A DNA stretch of 64,000 bases from Mycobacterium malmoense (GCF_019645855.1 NZ_CP080999.1:372001-436000); one strand, 5' to 3'; counted from the first letter of the stretch, positions 53,179-61,613 are shown. Numbers and translations: made by a program. The notes: generated by a model not told the origin, from the letters alone.

Positions 53179-54588
53179 GTGAAACGGCTGAGCGGCTGGG
53201 ACGCGGTACTGCTGTACAGCGAGACGCCGAACGTGCACATGCACACCATCAAAGTCGCCGTGATCGAGTTGGCTCCGGGCAGGCGTGACTTCGATATCGA
53301 CGCGTTTCGCCAAGTCATCGCCGGCCGGCTGAACAAGCTCGAGCCCTTCTGCTACCAGCTCGTCGAGATCCCGTTCAACCTCCACCATCCGATGTGGCGG
53401 GAGCACTGCGAGGTCGACCTCGACTACCACGTCCGCCCATGGCGGCTGCCCGCGCCCGGCGGTCGTCGCGAGCTGGACGAGGCGATCGGGCGGATCGCCA
53501 GCACGCCGCTGGACCGTGGTCGTCCGTTGTGGGAGATGTACTTCGTCGAGGGCCTGGCCAACCACCGGATCGCGGTGGTCGGCAAGATCCACCACGCGCT
53601 CGCCGACGGCGTCGCCTCGGCGAACCTGATGGCCCGCGGCATGGACCTGCAGCCCGGCCCGGAGGGCGGTCCGTACGTCTCCGACCCGGCTCCCACCACG
53701 CGGCAGCTGATGAGTTCGGCCTTCGCGGATCACCTGCGCCACGTCGCGCGAATCCCGGCGACGATCCGCTACACGGCGCAGGGGCTGGACAAGGTCCGCC
53801 GCAGCTCGCGCAAGCTGTCCCCGGAACTGACCCGGCCCTTCGAGCCACCGCCGACCTTCATGAACCACAAGATCACCGCCGAACGCCGGTTCGCCACCGC
53901 CACACTGGCGCTCGCCGACGTCAAGGAGACCGGCAAGCGGCTCGGGGCGACGATCAACGACATGGTCCTTGCCATGTCGACCGGCGCGCTGCGCACCTTG
54001 CTCTTACGCTACGACGGCGCGGCCGATCCCCTGCTCGCGTCGGTACCGGTCAGTTTCGACTTCTCGCCGGAGCGCATCTCCGGGAACCGCTTCAGCGGAA
54101 TGCTGGTAGCGCTGCCCGCGGACCTCGACGACCCCCTCGAGCGGGTGCAAGCCTGCCACGTTAATGCCATCTCCGCCAAGGAAAGTCACCAGCTGATGGG
54201 CCCGGAGCTGGTCAGCCGCTGGGCGGCGTACATGCCGCCCGGTCCTACCCAAGCCTTTTTCCGGTGGGCGTCCGGCCGTGACGGGCAGAACAAGATCCTC
54301 AACCTGAACATCTCCAACGTTCCGGGTCCGCGCGAACGCGGCCGGGTCGGCGGCGCGCTGGTCACCGAGATCTATTCGGTGGGGCCGCTGACCGCCGGCA
54401 GCGGCCTCAACATCACCGTGTGGAGCTACGTCGACCAGCTCAACATCTCGGTGCTCTCCGACGGCGCCACCCTCAAGGATCCGCACGAGGTGACCGACGC
54501 CATGGTCGCCGACTTCATCGAAATCCGCAGGGCCGCAGGGCTTCCCGAAGAGCTCACCGTCATCGAGACCGCGATGGCACCCGCCTGA
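53179..54588 (+). CDS. WS/DGAT-type acyltransferase (Rv0221-like)
   Basis: 469 residues from GTG 53179, the same length as Rv0221. The active-site motif HHALADG is at 138-144, after GRPLWEMYFVEGL. A second family motif is NISNVPGPRERGRVGGALV in the C-terminal half. These enzymes esterify diacylglycerol or fatty alcohols with acyl-CoA, making triacylglycerol or wax esters for lipid storage. It lies between lipC and echA1, which suggests a lipid storage and turnover group. Confidence 0.93.
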   Translation: MKRLSGWDAVLLYSETPNVHMHTIKVAVIELAPGRRDFDIDAFRQVIAGRLNKLEPFCYQLVEIPFNLHHPMWREHCEVDLDYHVRPWRLPAPGGRRELDEAIGRIASTPLDRGRPLWEMYFVEGLANHRIAVVGKIHHALADGVASANLMARGMDLQPGPEGGPYVSDPAPTTRQLMSSAFADHLRHVARIPATIRYTAQGLDKVRRSSRKLSPELTRPFEPPPTFMNHKITAERRFATATLALADVKETGKRLGATINDMVLAMSTGALRTLLLRYDGAADPLLASVPVSFDFSPERISGNRFSGMLVALPADLDDPLERVQACHVNAISAKESHQLMGPELVSRWAAYMPPGPTQAFFRWASGRDGQNKILNLNISNVPGPRERGRVGGALVTEIYSVGPLTAGSGLNITVWSYVDQLNISVLSDGATLKDPHEVTDAMVADFIEIRRAAGLPEELTVIETAMAPA

Positions 54589-54661
54589 GCCGTCCGGCCG
54601 CGGAAACGGCACTCTCGCCTGGTGTCAATGGCGTTCTAATCGGCCGTTACCATCGTGCCTT

Positions 54662-55447
54662 ATGAGCACTGGGAGCGACGAGGCCAACGAACCGGAAGTT
54701 CTCGTCGAACAACGGGATCGCATCCTGATCATCACCATCAACCGGCCGAGGGCCAAGAACGCGGTCAACGCCGCGGTGGCGCGAGGCCTGGCCGATGCGA
54801 TGGACCGGCTCGACGAGGACCAGGGTCTCTCGGTGGGCATCCTGACCGGCGCGGGTGGCTCGTTCTGCGCCGGCATGGACCTCAAGGCGTTTGCCCGCGG
54901 CGAGGTTCCCATCGTCGAGGGCCGCGGCATGGGCTTCACCGAGCGCCCACCGGTCAAGCCGCTGATCGCTGCGGTGGAGGGATTCGCCCTGGCCGGCGGC
55001 ACCGAGCTGGCGTTGGCCACCGACCTGATCGTGGCGTCGAAAGACTCGGCGTTCGGCATCCCCGAGGTCAAGCGTGGCCTGGTCGCCGGCGGCGGCGGAC
55101 TGCTGCGGCTGCCCGAGCGCATCCCCTACGCCATCGCCATGGAGCTGGCGCTGACGGGGGAGAACTTTAGCGCCGAGCGGGCCCACGCCCTGGGCATGGT
55201 CAACGTGCTCGCCGAGCCCGGGCAGGCGCTTCAGGCCGCGATCGAGCTGGCCGAAAAGATCACCGCCAACGGCCCGCTGGCCGTCGCCGCCACCAAACGC
55301 ATCATCGTGGAATCCCGCGGGTGGAGCCCCGAGGCCAGGTTCGCCGAGCAGTCGAAGATCCTGATGCCGGTGTTCTCCTCGAACGACGCCAGGGAGGGCG
55401 CGATCGCGTTCGCCGAGAAGCGCCCACCGCGCTGGACCGGCACCTGA
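54662..55447 (+). CDS. echA1: Enoyl-CoA hydratase EchA1
   Basis: 261 residues. It is a complete crotonase: ILIITINRPRAKNAVNAAVA at the start, oxyanion holes in GAGGSFCAGMDLKAFARGE and EGFALAGGTELALATDLIVA. The Glu in FGIPEVKRGLVAGGGG lies at a catalytic position, but the second usual Glu is not obvious, so hydratase or isomerase activity is not settled. It is conserved in M. tuberculosis next to Rv0221. An accessory block begins 130 bp downstream. Confidence 0.9.
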   Translation: MSTGSDEANEPEVLVEQRDRILIITINRPRAKNAVNAAVARGLADAMDRLDEDQGLSVGILTGAGGSFCAGMDLKAFARGEVPIVEGRGMGFTERPPVKPLIAAVEGFALAGGTELALATDLIVASKDSAFGIPEVKRGLVAGGGGLLRLPERIPYAIAMELALTGENFSAERAHALGMVNVLAEPGQALQAAIELAEKITANGPLAVAATKRIIVESRGWSPEARFAEQSKILMPVFSSNDAREGAIAFAEKRPPRWTGT

Positions 55448-55580
55448 GCTTTCGAATTTGATCCTGCGTCCACCAGGGAAAGGTGCGAGTAGGGCCCCTG
55501 GTCAGCGCAGAGTCATTAACGCCCGCGGGAGGCTGGATTACACTATTGAGCAGTTTTGTAAAGACGCAAAGGGGTCGTGG

Positions 55581-57083
55581 ATGAGCATTTCGTTGCTCCT
55601 GGAGATGGCCGCGTCGAGCAACCCCGAGCGCACGGCCCTCGTCTCCGGTTCCACGCGGCTGACGACGCAGCAGCTCAGCGACCTCGCCGACGGCGGCGCG
55701 GGGATTATCGCGGGTTCGGGAGTCAAGCACGTGGCCTACATCGGCACCGGAGGGGCGATGCTGCCGACTCTGATCTTCGCGGCCGCGCGCGCCGGGCTGC
55801 CTATCACCCCGCTCAATTACCGGCTGTCCGCGGAGGGGCTCCAATCGCTGATCGAGCGACTGCCCGAACCGCTGGTGATCGTCGACGACCGCTACCGGGA
55901 CATGCTCGGGGACAAGTCCGCCCGGGTGATGGCCTCCGATGAGTTCTTGGCGGCGGCCCGCGGCAGCGAGCCGGCCGCCGAGGTTCCTGCATTCCCCGAC
56001 CCCGATTCCGTTGCGATCGTGCTGTTCACGTCGGGCACCACGTCGCAGCCCAAGGCCGTCGAGCTCTCGCACAACAATCTGACCAGCTACGTCACCGGCA
56101 CCGTGGAATTCGGGTCGGCCGACGCGAGCGACGCCGCGCTGATCTGCGTGCCGCCCTACCACATCGCCGGGGTCAGCGCCGCGCTGTCGAACCTGTACGC
56201 CGGGCGAAAAATGGTCTACCTGCCCAACTTCGACGCCCAGGAATGGGTGCGGCTGGTCAACGCCGAGAACGTGACCACGGCGACGGTCGTGCCCACCATG
56301 CTGGACCGCATCGTCACCGTGCTGGAGACCGGCGGCCATCAGCTACCGTCGCTGCGCAGCCTGGCCTACGGCGGCTCGAAGGTCGGCCTGCCGCTGGTCC
56401 GCCGGGCGCTCGAACTGTTGCCACACGTGGGCTTCGTCAACGCCTACGGCCTGACCGAGACGAGTTCGACGATCGCCGTGCTGACCCCCGACGACCACCG
56501 CGAGGCGCAGTCGGCGTCCGAACCCCACGTCGTGAAGCGGCTGGGATCGGTCGGGCGGCCGGTGCCCAGCATCGAGGTGCAGGTCCGCGACGAGCGCGGC
56601 GCCGTGCTCGGGCCGGGCGAAAGCGGTGAGCTGTTCGTGCGCGGCGAGCAGGTGTCCGGCCGCTACACCGGGATCGGCTCGGTGCTCGACGAAAATGGTT
56701 GGTTCCCAACCAAAGACATCGCCATGCTCGACGAGGACGGCTACCTGTTCATCGGCGGACGCAGCGACGACACTATCATCCGCGGCGGCGAGAACATCGC
56801 GCCCGCCGAGCTGGAGGAGGTGCTCATCGAGCACTCCCATGTCCGCGATGTCGCCGTGGTCGGCGTCGACGATCCGCAGTGGGGCCAGGCGATCGTCGCC
56901 GTGGTGGTGCCGGCCGCGGGCGTCGATCCCGATCCCGAGGAACTCCGGGAACACGTCCGCAAGAGCTTGCGCGGGTCACGTACGCCCGACCGGGTAGTGT
57001 TTCGCGACGAGCTGCCGACCACACCCACCGGCAAGGTGCTTCGCCGGGAGATCATCGAAGATTTAGAAGGACTGCACGCATGA
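55581..57083 (+). CDS. Acyl-CoA ligase (ANL superfamily)
   Basis: 500 residues from ATG 55581. AMP-binding motif VLFTSGTTSQPKAVELSH is at about 147-164; then NAYGLTETSSTIAVL, IAMLDEDGYLFIGGRSDD and the C-terminal catalytic lysine in PTTPTGKVLRREI. The ligase activates a carboxylic acid as the CoA ester. Its ATGA overlap with the 98-residue gene downstream implies coupled translation. With the crotonase gene at 58.4 kb and the TetR gene between them, it looks like a small catabolic unit. I do not recall it at this place in M. tuberculosis, where echA1 adjoins Rv0223c. Confidence 0.88.
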   Translation: MSISLLLEMAASSNPERTALVSGSTRLTTQQLSDLADGGAGIIAGSGVKHVAYIGTGGAMLPTLIFAAARAGLPITPLNYRLSAEGLQSLIERLPEPLVIVDDRYRDMLGDKSARVMASDEFLAAARGSEPAAEVPAFPDPDSVAIVLFTSGTTSQPKAVELSHNNLTSYVTGTVEFGSADASDAALICVPPYHIAGVSAALSNLYAGRKMVYLPNFDAQEWVRLVNAENVTTATVVPTMLDRIVTVLETGGHQLPSLRSLAYGGSKVGLPLVRRALELLPHVGFVNAYGLTETSSTIAVLTPDDHREAQSASEPHVVKRLGSVGRPVPSIEVQVRDERGAVLGPGESGELFVRGEQVSGRYTGIGSVLDENGWFPTKDIAMLDEDGYLFIGGRSDDTIIRGGENIAPAELEEVLIEHSHVRDVAVVGVDDPQWGQAIVAVVVPAAGVDPDPEELREHVRKSLRGSRTPDRVVFRDELPTTPTGKVLRREIIEDLEGLHA

Positions 57084-57376
57084 TCAAGAACGGAACCCGC
57101 CTCGCCAGCCAGGTGTGCGACACCCAGGTCATTGTGGTCCGAAGCGCCGACAGCCTCGACGACCTGCGCTGCGGTGGCGCGCCGATGGTGCCGATCGGCG
57201 CCGAGCGTTCGGGCGAGCCGGACCCGGCGTTTTCCGACGGCACCGTGATGGGCAAACGCTACGTCGACGAAACCGGCGCCGAGGTGCTGGTAACCAAGCC
57301 CGGTGCGGGGAGCCTGAGCGTCGGCGCGACCCCGCTGCGGCTCAAAGAGGTCAAGCCGCTGCCGGCCAGCGACTGA
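57080..57376 (+). CDS. Small conserved-looking protein coupled to acyl-CoA ligase
   Basis: 98 residues; ATG 57080 overlaps the ligase stop. Visible features are two cysteines (SQVCDTQVIVV and DLRCGGAPMVP) and a C-terminal half rich in beta-forming residues (GKRYVDETGAEVLVTKPGAG). It has no helix long enough for the membrane and no signal peptide. The strict coupling suggests it acts with the ligase, for example as a chaperone, regulator or small subunit. I recognise no named domain. Confidence 0.7.
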   Translation: MIKNGTRLASQVCDTQVIVVRSADSLDDLRCGGAPMVPIGAERSGEPDPAFSDGTVMGKRYVDETGAEVLVTKPGAGSLSVGATPLRLKEVKPLPASD

Positions 57377-57379
57377 CGC

Positions 57380-58033
57380 TTACTGCCCGATCTTATTGCG
57401 GACGACGAATTCCCTTGCCTTGATGAGGAATTCGAGCTGATCACCAACCTGACGCAGCGGGTCGATGCTGCGAGTCGAGCGAGACAGGACGATGCCGCCT
57501 TCCAGGGCGGCGATCGACATCATCGCGAGCGACGCGGCATCGGCGTCGCCGAAGCCGTCGTTGACGAACGCCCGGGTCAGCGCGGTACACCAGCGGCCCA
57601 GGATCGCGCCGGCCTCGCCGGAGAGCTTGGGGTCGTCGTCCGAGCCGATCGCCGCGGCAACCACGGGGCAGCCGGCGTTGAAGTCGCCCTCGGTCAGCAG
57701 CCGTTCCCAGAACTCGACGAACTCGCGCAGCAGGGCCCTGGCGCCCCAGCCGGCGGCGTCGTCGATCATCGCGGTGATGGAATCACCCGAATACCGCAGC
57801 GCCTCGGCCAGGATCTGATTGCGCCCGTCGGGAAAGTGGTAGTACACCGAGCCCCGTGGCGCGCCGCTGCGGGCGAGCACCTCGTCGATGGTCACCCCGG
57901 CCGCCCCGCGCTCACGCATCACCTGGGCGGCGCTGACCAGCATCTTTTTCCGGGTGTCGCAGCGCTTCGCCGGAGCGGCGTCCTTGGCGTCGGCGGTAAT
58001 CGGCACGGCAGTACCTTCCGTGGCTAGCGTCAT
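57380..58033 (-). CDS. TetR-family regulator
   Basis: 217 residues from ATG 58033. The DNA-binding part is at about residues 27-75: KMLVSAAQVMRERGAAGVTI, then VLARSGAPRGSVYYHFPDGR. The ligand domain contains the GDFNAGCPVVAAAIG stretch common in TetR proteins of the LmrA/YxaF-like C-terminal group. It converges with the 98-residue gene (3 bp apart). A 41-codon ORF upstream ends in an ATGA overlap with its start. Two similar palindromes at 58210 and 58340 in the shared upstream region are probable binding sites. The likely target is the divergent crotonase, and perhaps its own operon. Confidence 0.87.
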   Translation of the reverse strand: MTLATEGTAVPITADAKDAAPAKRCDTRKKMLVSAAQVMRERGAAGVTIDEVLARSGAPRGSVYYHFPDGRNQILAEALRYSGDSITAMIDDAAGWGARALLREFVEFWERLLTEGDFNAGCPVVAAAIGSDDDPKLSGEAGAILGRWCTALTRAFVNDGFGDADAASLAMMSIAALEGGIVLSRSTRSIDPLRQVGDQLEFLIKAREFVVRNKIGQ

Positions 58034-58155
58034 GCGGCGTGCGAATGCCGCAGTACCGGCCAGTGCATATTACGAGCGCGGAAGCGGAAGCGCTTCAAGT
58101 CGGGCACCTCGCGGGTGAATTGGTAGCCGACGACGTTGAGCTCGATGATCCACAT
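58030..58155 (-). CDS. 41-residue micro-ORF coupled to TetR gene
   Basis: ATG 58155 has GGGAGA five bases upstream on the minus strand, and the TGA (58032-58030) overlaps the TetR ATG as ATGA. The product begins MWIIELNVVGYQFTREVPDL, then a basic stretch KRFRFRARN and ends RHSHAA. It is hydrophobic at the start and basic after, with no cysteine. It is the first gene of the TetR transcript. It may be a real small protein or a leader that sets TetR translation. Strong RBS and tight coupling are the evidence; no family is known to me. Confidence 0.6.
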   Translation of the reverse strand: MWIIELNVVGYQFTREVPDLKRFRFRARNMHWPVLRHSHAA

Positions 58156-58209
58156 GTTTTTCTCCCGGCCTATGTGCTGCACTCATGCGTCGGGGCCGGC
58201 GGCCCATGA

Positions 58210-58227
58210 TTATGCAAGAAAGCATAT
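58210..58227. promoter_or_regulatory. Operator candidate, site 1 (TTATGC-N6-GCATAT)
   Basis: TTATGC and GCATAT arms with a 6-base centre (AAGAAA) lie 55 bp upstream of the micro-ORF start. The last base breaks the symmetry. The same pattern recurs exactly 130 bp away at 58340. It is likely a binding site for the adjacent TetR protein. Confidence 0.6.
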
Positions 58228-58339
58228 GAAACATCAGTCGAGTAAGCAAGTTTTATTCCCTATGCAAGGCCGGCAGCACCAGGAATGGCCGAGCGCGTGG
58301 TGTCAAGCGTCCCAATCGTGGGGAACGTAACGCGGCAGT

Positions 58340-58357
58340 TTATGCCCTATTGCATAA
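58340..58357. promoter_or_regulatory. Operator candidate, site 2 (TTATGC-N6-GCATAA)
   Basis: A perfect 6+6 inverted repeat with a 6-base centre (CCTATT), 22 bp upstream of the crotonase start. This is close enough to cover its promoter or transcript start. A half-site TATGC is also seen near 58261. Together with site 1 it fits cooperative TetR repression of the divergent promoters. Confidence 0.65.
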
Positions 58358-58379
58358 CACCTAGGGTTTGGAGTTCACT

Positions 58380-59204
58380 GTGCCGATGGCTCCTTCCGAC
58401 ATTTCCCCGCCCGGGCTGCCGACCCTGGACACCGTGTCCCTCGAGCGCGACGGGCACGTCCTGCTGATCGGCCTGAACCGCCCGCACAAGCGCAACGCGT
58501 TCGACCGGGCGATGCTCGCCGACCTCTCCCGCGCCTATGCGCTGCTGGAATCCGACGCCTCGGTGCGGGCCGGCGTGCTGTTCGCGCACGGCGACCACTT
58601 CACCGGCGGCCTGGACCTCGTCGACGTCGGTCCCGCCATCGCGACCGGGGAGTTGGCGTTTCCGGACGACGGCCGCGACCCCTGGCGCCTCGACGGCCCG
58701 TGGAGCACCCCGCTGGTCGCCGTCGCGCAGGGCTGGTGCATGACGCTGGGCATCGAGTTGCTGCTGGCCGCCGACGTCCGCATCGCGGCCGCCGGGACCC
58801 GGTTCACGCAGCTCGAAGTGCAACGCGGGATCTTTCCCTTCGGCGGCGCGACGATCCGGCTTCCCCGCGAGGCCGGCTGGGGCAACGCCATGCGCTGGCT
58901 GTTGACCGGGGACGAGTTCGACGCCGCCGAGGCGCACCGCATCGGGCTGGTCCAGGAGGTGGCCGACGACGCCGCGGCGGCTCTGGCCCGGGGGCGCGAG
59001 ATCGCGCGCACCATCGCCGAGCGCGCCGCGCCGCTGGGCGTGCGAGCCACGCTGGCCTCAGCCCACCTGGCTCGCCAACACGGCGAGGCGGCCGCGATCG
59101 AGCGGCTGCGGCCCGACGTGACCGCCTTGTTCGCCAGCGAAGACGCCGCCGAGGGCACGCGATCATTCGTCGAGCGCCGGCAGGCGCGGTTTGTGGGCCG
59201 CTAG
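58380..59204 (+). CDS. Enoyl-CoA hydratase/isomerase (crotonase)
   Basis: 274 residues from GTG 58380, chosen because TTGGAG lies six bases upstream; ATG 58386 and TTG 58368 are alternatives. The crotonase core is clear: VLLIGLNRPHKRNAFDRAML, oxyanion holes in FAHGDHFTGGLDLVDVG and VAQGWCMTLGIELLLAADVR, and EVQRGIFPFGGATIRLP. In the second half the usual catalytic Glu positions are partly replaced, so isomerase or hydrolase activity is possible. It is divergent from the micro-ORF/TetR unit with two operator-like palindromes between. Confidence 0.87.
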   Translation: MPMAPSDISPPGLPTLDTVSLERDGHVLLIGLNRPHKRNAFDRAMLADLSRAYALLESDASVRAGVLFAHGDHFTGGLDLVDVGPAIATGELAFPDDGRDPWRLDGPWSTPLVAVAQGWCMTLGIELLLAADVRIAAAGTRFTQLEVQRGIFPFGGATIRLPREAGWGNAMRWLLTGDEFDAAEAHRIGLVQEVADDAAAALARGREIARTIAERAAPLGVRATLASAHLARQHGEAAAIERLRPDVTALFASEDAAEGTRSFVERRQARFVGR

Positions 59205-59210
59205 TTTCCG

Positions 59211-59270
59211 CGAACGTCACGGCAGCGTGACGCTCGACGCCGAACGTCACGACAGCGTGACGCTCGACGG
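59211..59270. repeat. Two tandem 30-bp hairpin-forming repeats
   Basis: 59211-59240 and 59241-59270 differ at two of 30 bases. Each contains CGTCACG...GCGTGACG, a short stem. They fill the gap between the convergent crotonase and aldehyde dehydrogenase stops and probably act as tandem terminators. Confidence 0.7.
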
Positions 59271-59274
59271 TGGG

Positions 59275-60744
59275 TCACTCGACGGTGTAGCCCATCGGCA
59301 TCAGCACGCTCTTCTGCTGCGTGAAGTGCTCGACGCCCTCCGGCCCGTTCTCGCGACCGATCCCGGAGTTCTTGTAGCCGCCGAACGGGCAGCACGGGTC
59401 GAACGCGTACCAGTTGATCGCGTACGTCCCGGTGCGGATCTTCTCCGAGATCTCGATGCCGCGCGGCACGTTGGTGGTCCACACGCTGCCGGCCAGGCCG
59501 TACTCCGAGTCGTTGGCGATCTTGATCGCGTCCTCCTCGGTGTCGTAACCGATGATGGACAGCACCGGCCCGAAGATCTCCTCCTGGGCGATCGTCATCT
59601 TGTTGTCGACGTCGGCGAACACCGTGGGCTGCACGAAGAATCCGTCGTCCAGGCCCTCGGGCCGGCCGCCGCCGCACACCAGCCGCGCGCCCTCCTCGAC
59701 GCCCTTGGCGATGTAGCCCTCGACGCGGGCGCGCTGCTTCTCGCTGATCAGCGACCCGATCTGGGCGGCCGGGTCCGACGGCGGGCCGACCGGCAGCGCC
59801 TGCACGAAAGCGCTTACCGCATCGACGATTTCGTCGTAGCGCGAGCGCGGCGCCAGGATACGGGTCTGTCCCACACAGGCCTGCCCGGTGTTCATGATCC
59901 CGGAGAACACCAGCATCGGGATCGCGGCGGCCAGGTCGACATCGTCGAGGACGATGGCCGCCGATTTGCCGCCGAGCTCCAAGGTGCACGGCTTGAGCAG
60001 CTCCGCGGCGCGCTTGCCGATCTCCTTGCCGACGGCCGAGCTGCCGGTGAAGGTGAACAGGTCGACTCCCGGGTTGGACGTCAGCGCCTGGCCGGTCTCC
60101 ACCCCGCCGGGTACCACCGACAGCACGCCCTCGGGCAGGCCCGCCTCAGCGAACACCTCCGCCAAAGCGTTTGCGGTCAAAGGTGTTTCGGCGGCCGGCT
60201 TGAGCACCACCGTGCAGCCGGCCAGCAGCGCCGGGCCCAGCTTGTTGACCGCCAGGAACAGCGGCACGTTCCAGGCCACGATCGCGCCGACCACGCCGAT
60301 CGGCTCACGATGGACGATGGTCTGCCCATAGGACCCGTTGCGGATCTCCCGCCACTTGACCTGGTCGACGGCTGGGCCGGCGAAGAAGTTCATTGCCCCC
60401 ATCGTGCCCATCCAGTGCATCGTCTCGATGGTCATGGGCGGCTGGCCGGTCTCGTCGGCGAGCAGCTTGGCGAAGTGGTCCTTGCGGTCCTCCATCAGCT
60501 TGGCCGCCGCGGCGAGGACGGCCGCGCGCTGGTTCGGCGGCGTCGATGGCCACGGGCCGCTGTCGAACGCGGCGCGCGCCGCGGCGACCGCCGCGTCGAC
60601 GTCGGCCGCGGCCGCCAGCGGCACCTTGCCGACGTACTCGCCGGTGGCCGGACAGTGCACCTCGATGACCTCGGGGGTCGACGGTTCCGTCCACTTGCCG
60701 CCAATGAAAAGTTTGTCGTATTCGGTCGTCTGGCTGTCGGGCAT
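59275..60744 (-). CDS. Aldehyde dehydrogenase (Rv0223c-like)
   Basis: 489 residues. NAD(P)-dependent oxidation of aldehydes to acids is expected. Catalytic residues are Asn159 (VAWNVPLF), Glu256 (TLELGGKSA) and the nucleophile Cys290 (NTGQACVGQTR); the nucleotide loop is FTGSSAVGKEIG at about 232-243. The ATG at 60744 is directly preceded by a MIRU-like element that carries its GAGGAGGAG ribosome site. The Rv0224c-like methyltransferase gene lies upstream on the same strand. Confidence 0.93.
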   Translation of the reverse strand: MPDSQTTEYDKLFIGGKWTEPSTPEVIEVHCPATGEYVGKVPLAAAADVDAAVAAARAAFDSGPWPSTPPNQRAAVLAAAAKLMEDRKDHFAKLLADETGQPPMTIETMHWMGTMGAMNFFAGPAVDQVKWREIRNGSYGQTIVHREPIGVVGAIVAWNVPLFLAVNKLGPALLAGCTVVLKPAAETPLTANALAEVFAEAGLPEGVLSVVPGGVETGQALTSNPGVDLFTFTGSSAVGKEIGKRAAELLKPCTLELGGKSAAIVLDDVDLAAAIPMLVFSGIMNTGQACVGQTRILAPRSRYDEIVDAVSAFVQALPVGPPSDPAAQIGSLISEKQRARVEGYIAKGVEEGARLVCGGGRPEGLDDGFFVQPTVFADVDNKMTIAQEEIFGPVLSIIGYDTEEDAIKIANDSEYGLAGSVWTTNVPRGIEISEKIRTGTYAINWYAFDPCCPFGGYKNSGIGRENGPEGVEHFTQQKSVLMPMGYTVE

Positions 60745-60794
60745 ACGCGCCGCTCCTCCTCATCGCTCCGCACTGCATCGTCGCCGGCGGCTAT
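60745..60794 (-). repeat. Single MIRU-like element abutting the aldehyde dehydrogenase start
   Basis: Read on the minus strand, 50 bases match the 53-bp MIRU seen at 6611: CGCCGGCGACGATGCAGTGC, then GAGGAGGAGCGGCGC, ending immediately before ATG 60744. It is 3 bases shorter at its 5' end. As at 6770, the element places its purine-rich stretch in Shine-Dalgarno position. Confidence 0.85.
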
Positions 60795-60835
60795 GGCGCC
60801 ACCCTACCCAAGCCGAAGCAAAACGAGAACATGTT

Positions 60836-61603
60836 TCATCGCGCTCGGAGCACCAGCACCAGATTGCTCACCAGGAACTCCCGCAGGACCGGCACCGACG
60901 TCAGCCACCACGCCCATCGGGGGTGGTAGCGAGGAAATGCGGCAACCAAGGCGCCGGTGCTGGCGGCCCAGGTCAGACCGTCGGCGGCGGACACCGCGAA
61001 CAACGACGACCCGTAGTTGTTTTTCGCCGGATGGCCGTGTTTGCGGGCATACCGGGCGGCGGCGCGCTCCCCGCCGAGGTAGTGGGTCAGGCCCATCTCG
61101 TGGCCGCCGAACGGGCCCAGCCACACGGTGTAGGACAGCACGGCCAGCCCGCCCGGCCTGGTCACCCGCAGCATCTCGGCGCCGAGCCGCCAGGGCCGCG
61201 GCACGTGTTCGGCGACATTGGACGACAGGCAGATGTCCACCGAGTCGTCGGCGAAGGGCAGCGCCATGCCCGACGCCCGGACGAACGCGCCCGGATCGCG
61301 CTCGAAAGCCGTTCCGGCGGCATGCATTTCGTTAGGGTCGGGTTCCACGCCGATATACCGGATGCCGGCATCGGAAAAGGCCGACGCGAAATACCCCGGC
61401 CCGCCGCCGACGTCGAGCAGCGTGCACCCGGAAGGGGGGCCTCCGCGGGCCGCCAGCCACAGGTCGCCGACCATGGCGGCGGTGTCGGCGGCCAGGAAGC
61501 GGTAGAACCGCGCCGGATCCGACCGCTCGTGGCGGAACTCCGACAGCAGCCGCACCGAGCGGCTCAGGGTCGCGCGCCGCGCAAACAGGTCGGTGACCGC
61601 CAC
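60836..61603 (-). CDS. SAM-dependent methyltransferase (Rv0224c-like)
   Basis: 255 residues from GTG 61603; M. tuberculosis Rv0224c has 254. Motif I is CTLLDVGGGPGYFASAF, then YIGVEPDP, then FADDSVDICLSSNVAEHV and RPGGLAVLSYTVWLGPFGGH (motifs II-III of class I UbiE-like enzymes). The C-terminus has a hydrophobic patch (WAWWLTSVPVLREFLVSNLV) that may bind membrane or lipid. The substrate is unknown; genes around Rv0225 relate to envelope glycolipids. Confidence 0.9.
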   Translation of the reverse strand: MAVTDLFARRATLSRSVRLLSEFRHERSDPARFYRFLAADTAAMVGDLWLAARGGPPSGCTLLDVGGGPGYFASAFSDAGIRYIGVEPDPNEMHAAGTAFERDPGAFVRASGMALPFADDSVDICLSSNVAEHVPRPWRLGAEMLRVTRPGGLAVLSYTVWLGPFGGHEMGLTHYLGGERAAARYARKHGHPAKNNYGSSLFAVSAADGLTWAASTGALVAAFPRYHPRWAWWLTSVPVLREFLVSNLVLVLRAR

Positions 61604-61613
61604 CGGCCACACC

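Noticed and set aside
55448..59210. Mobile genetic island boundaries around the accessory CoA cassette
   Set aside because: No transposase, integrase, flanking direct repeat or tRNA target was seen, so only insertion relative to M. tuberculosis is claimed.
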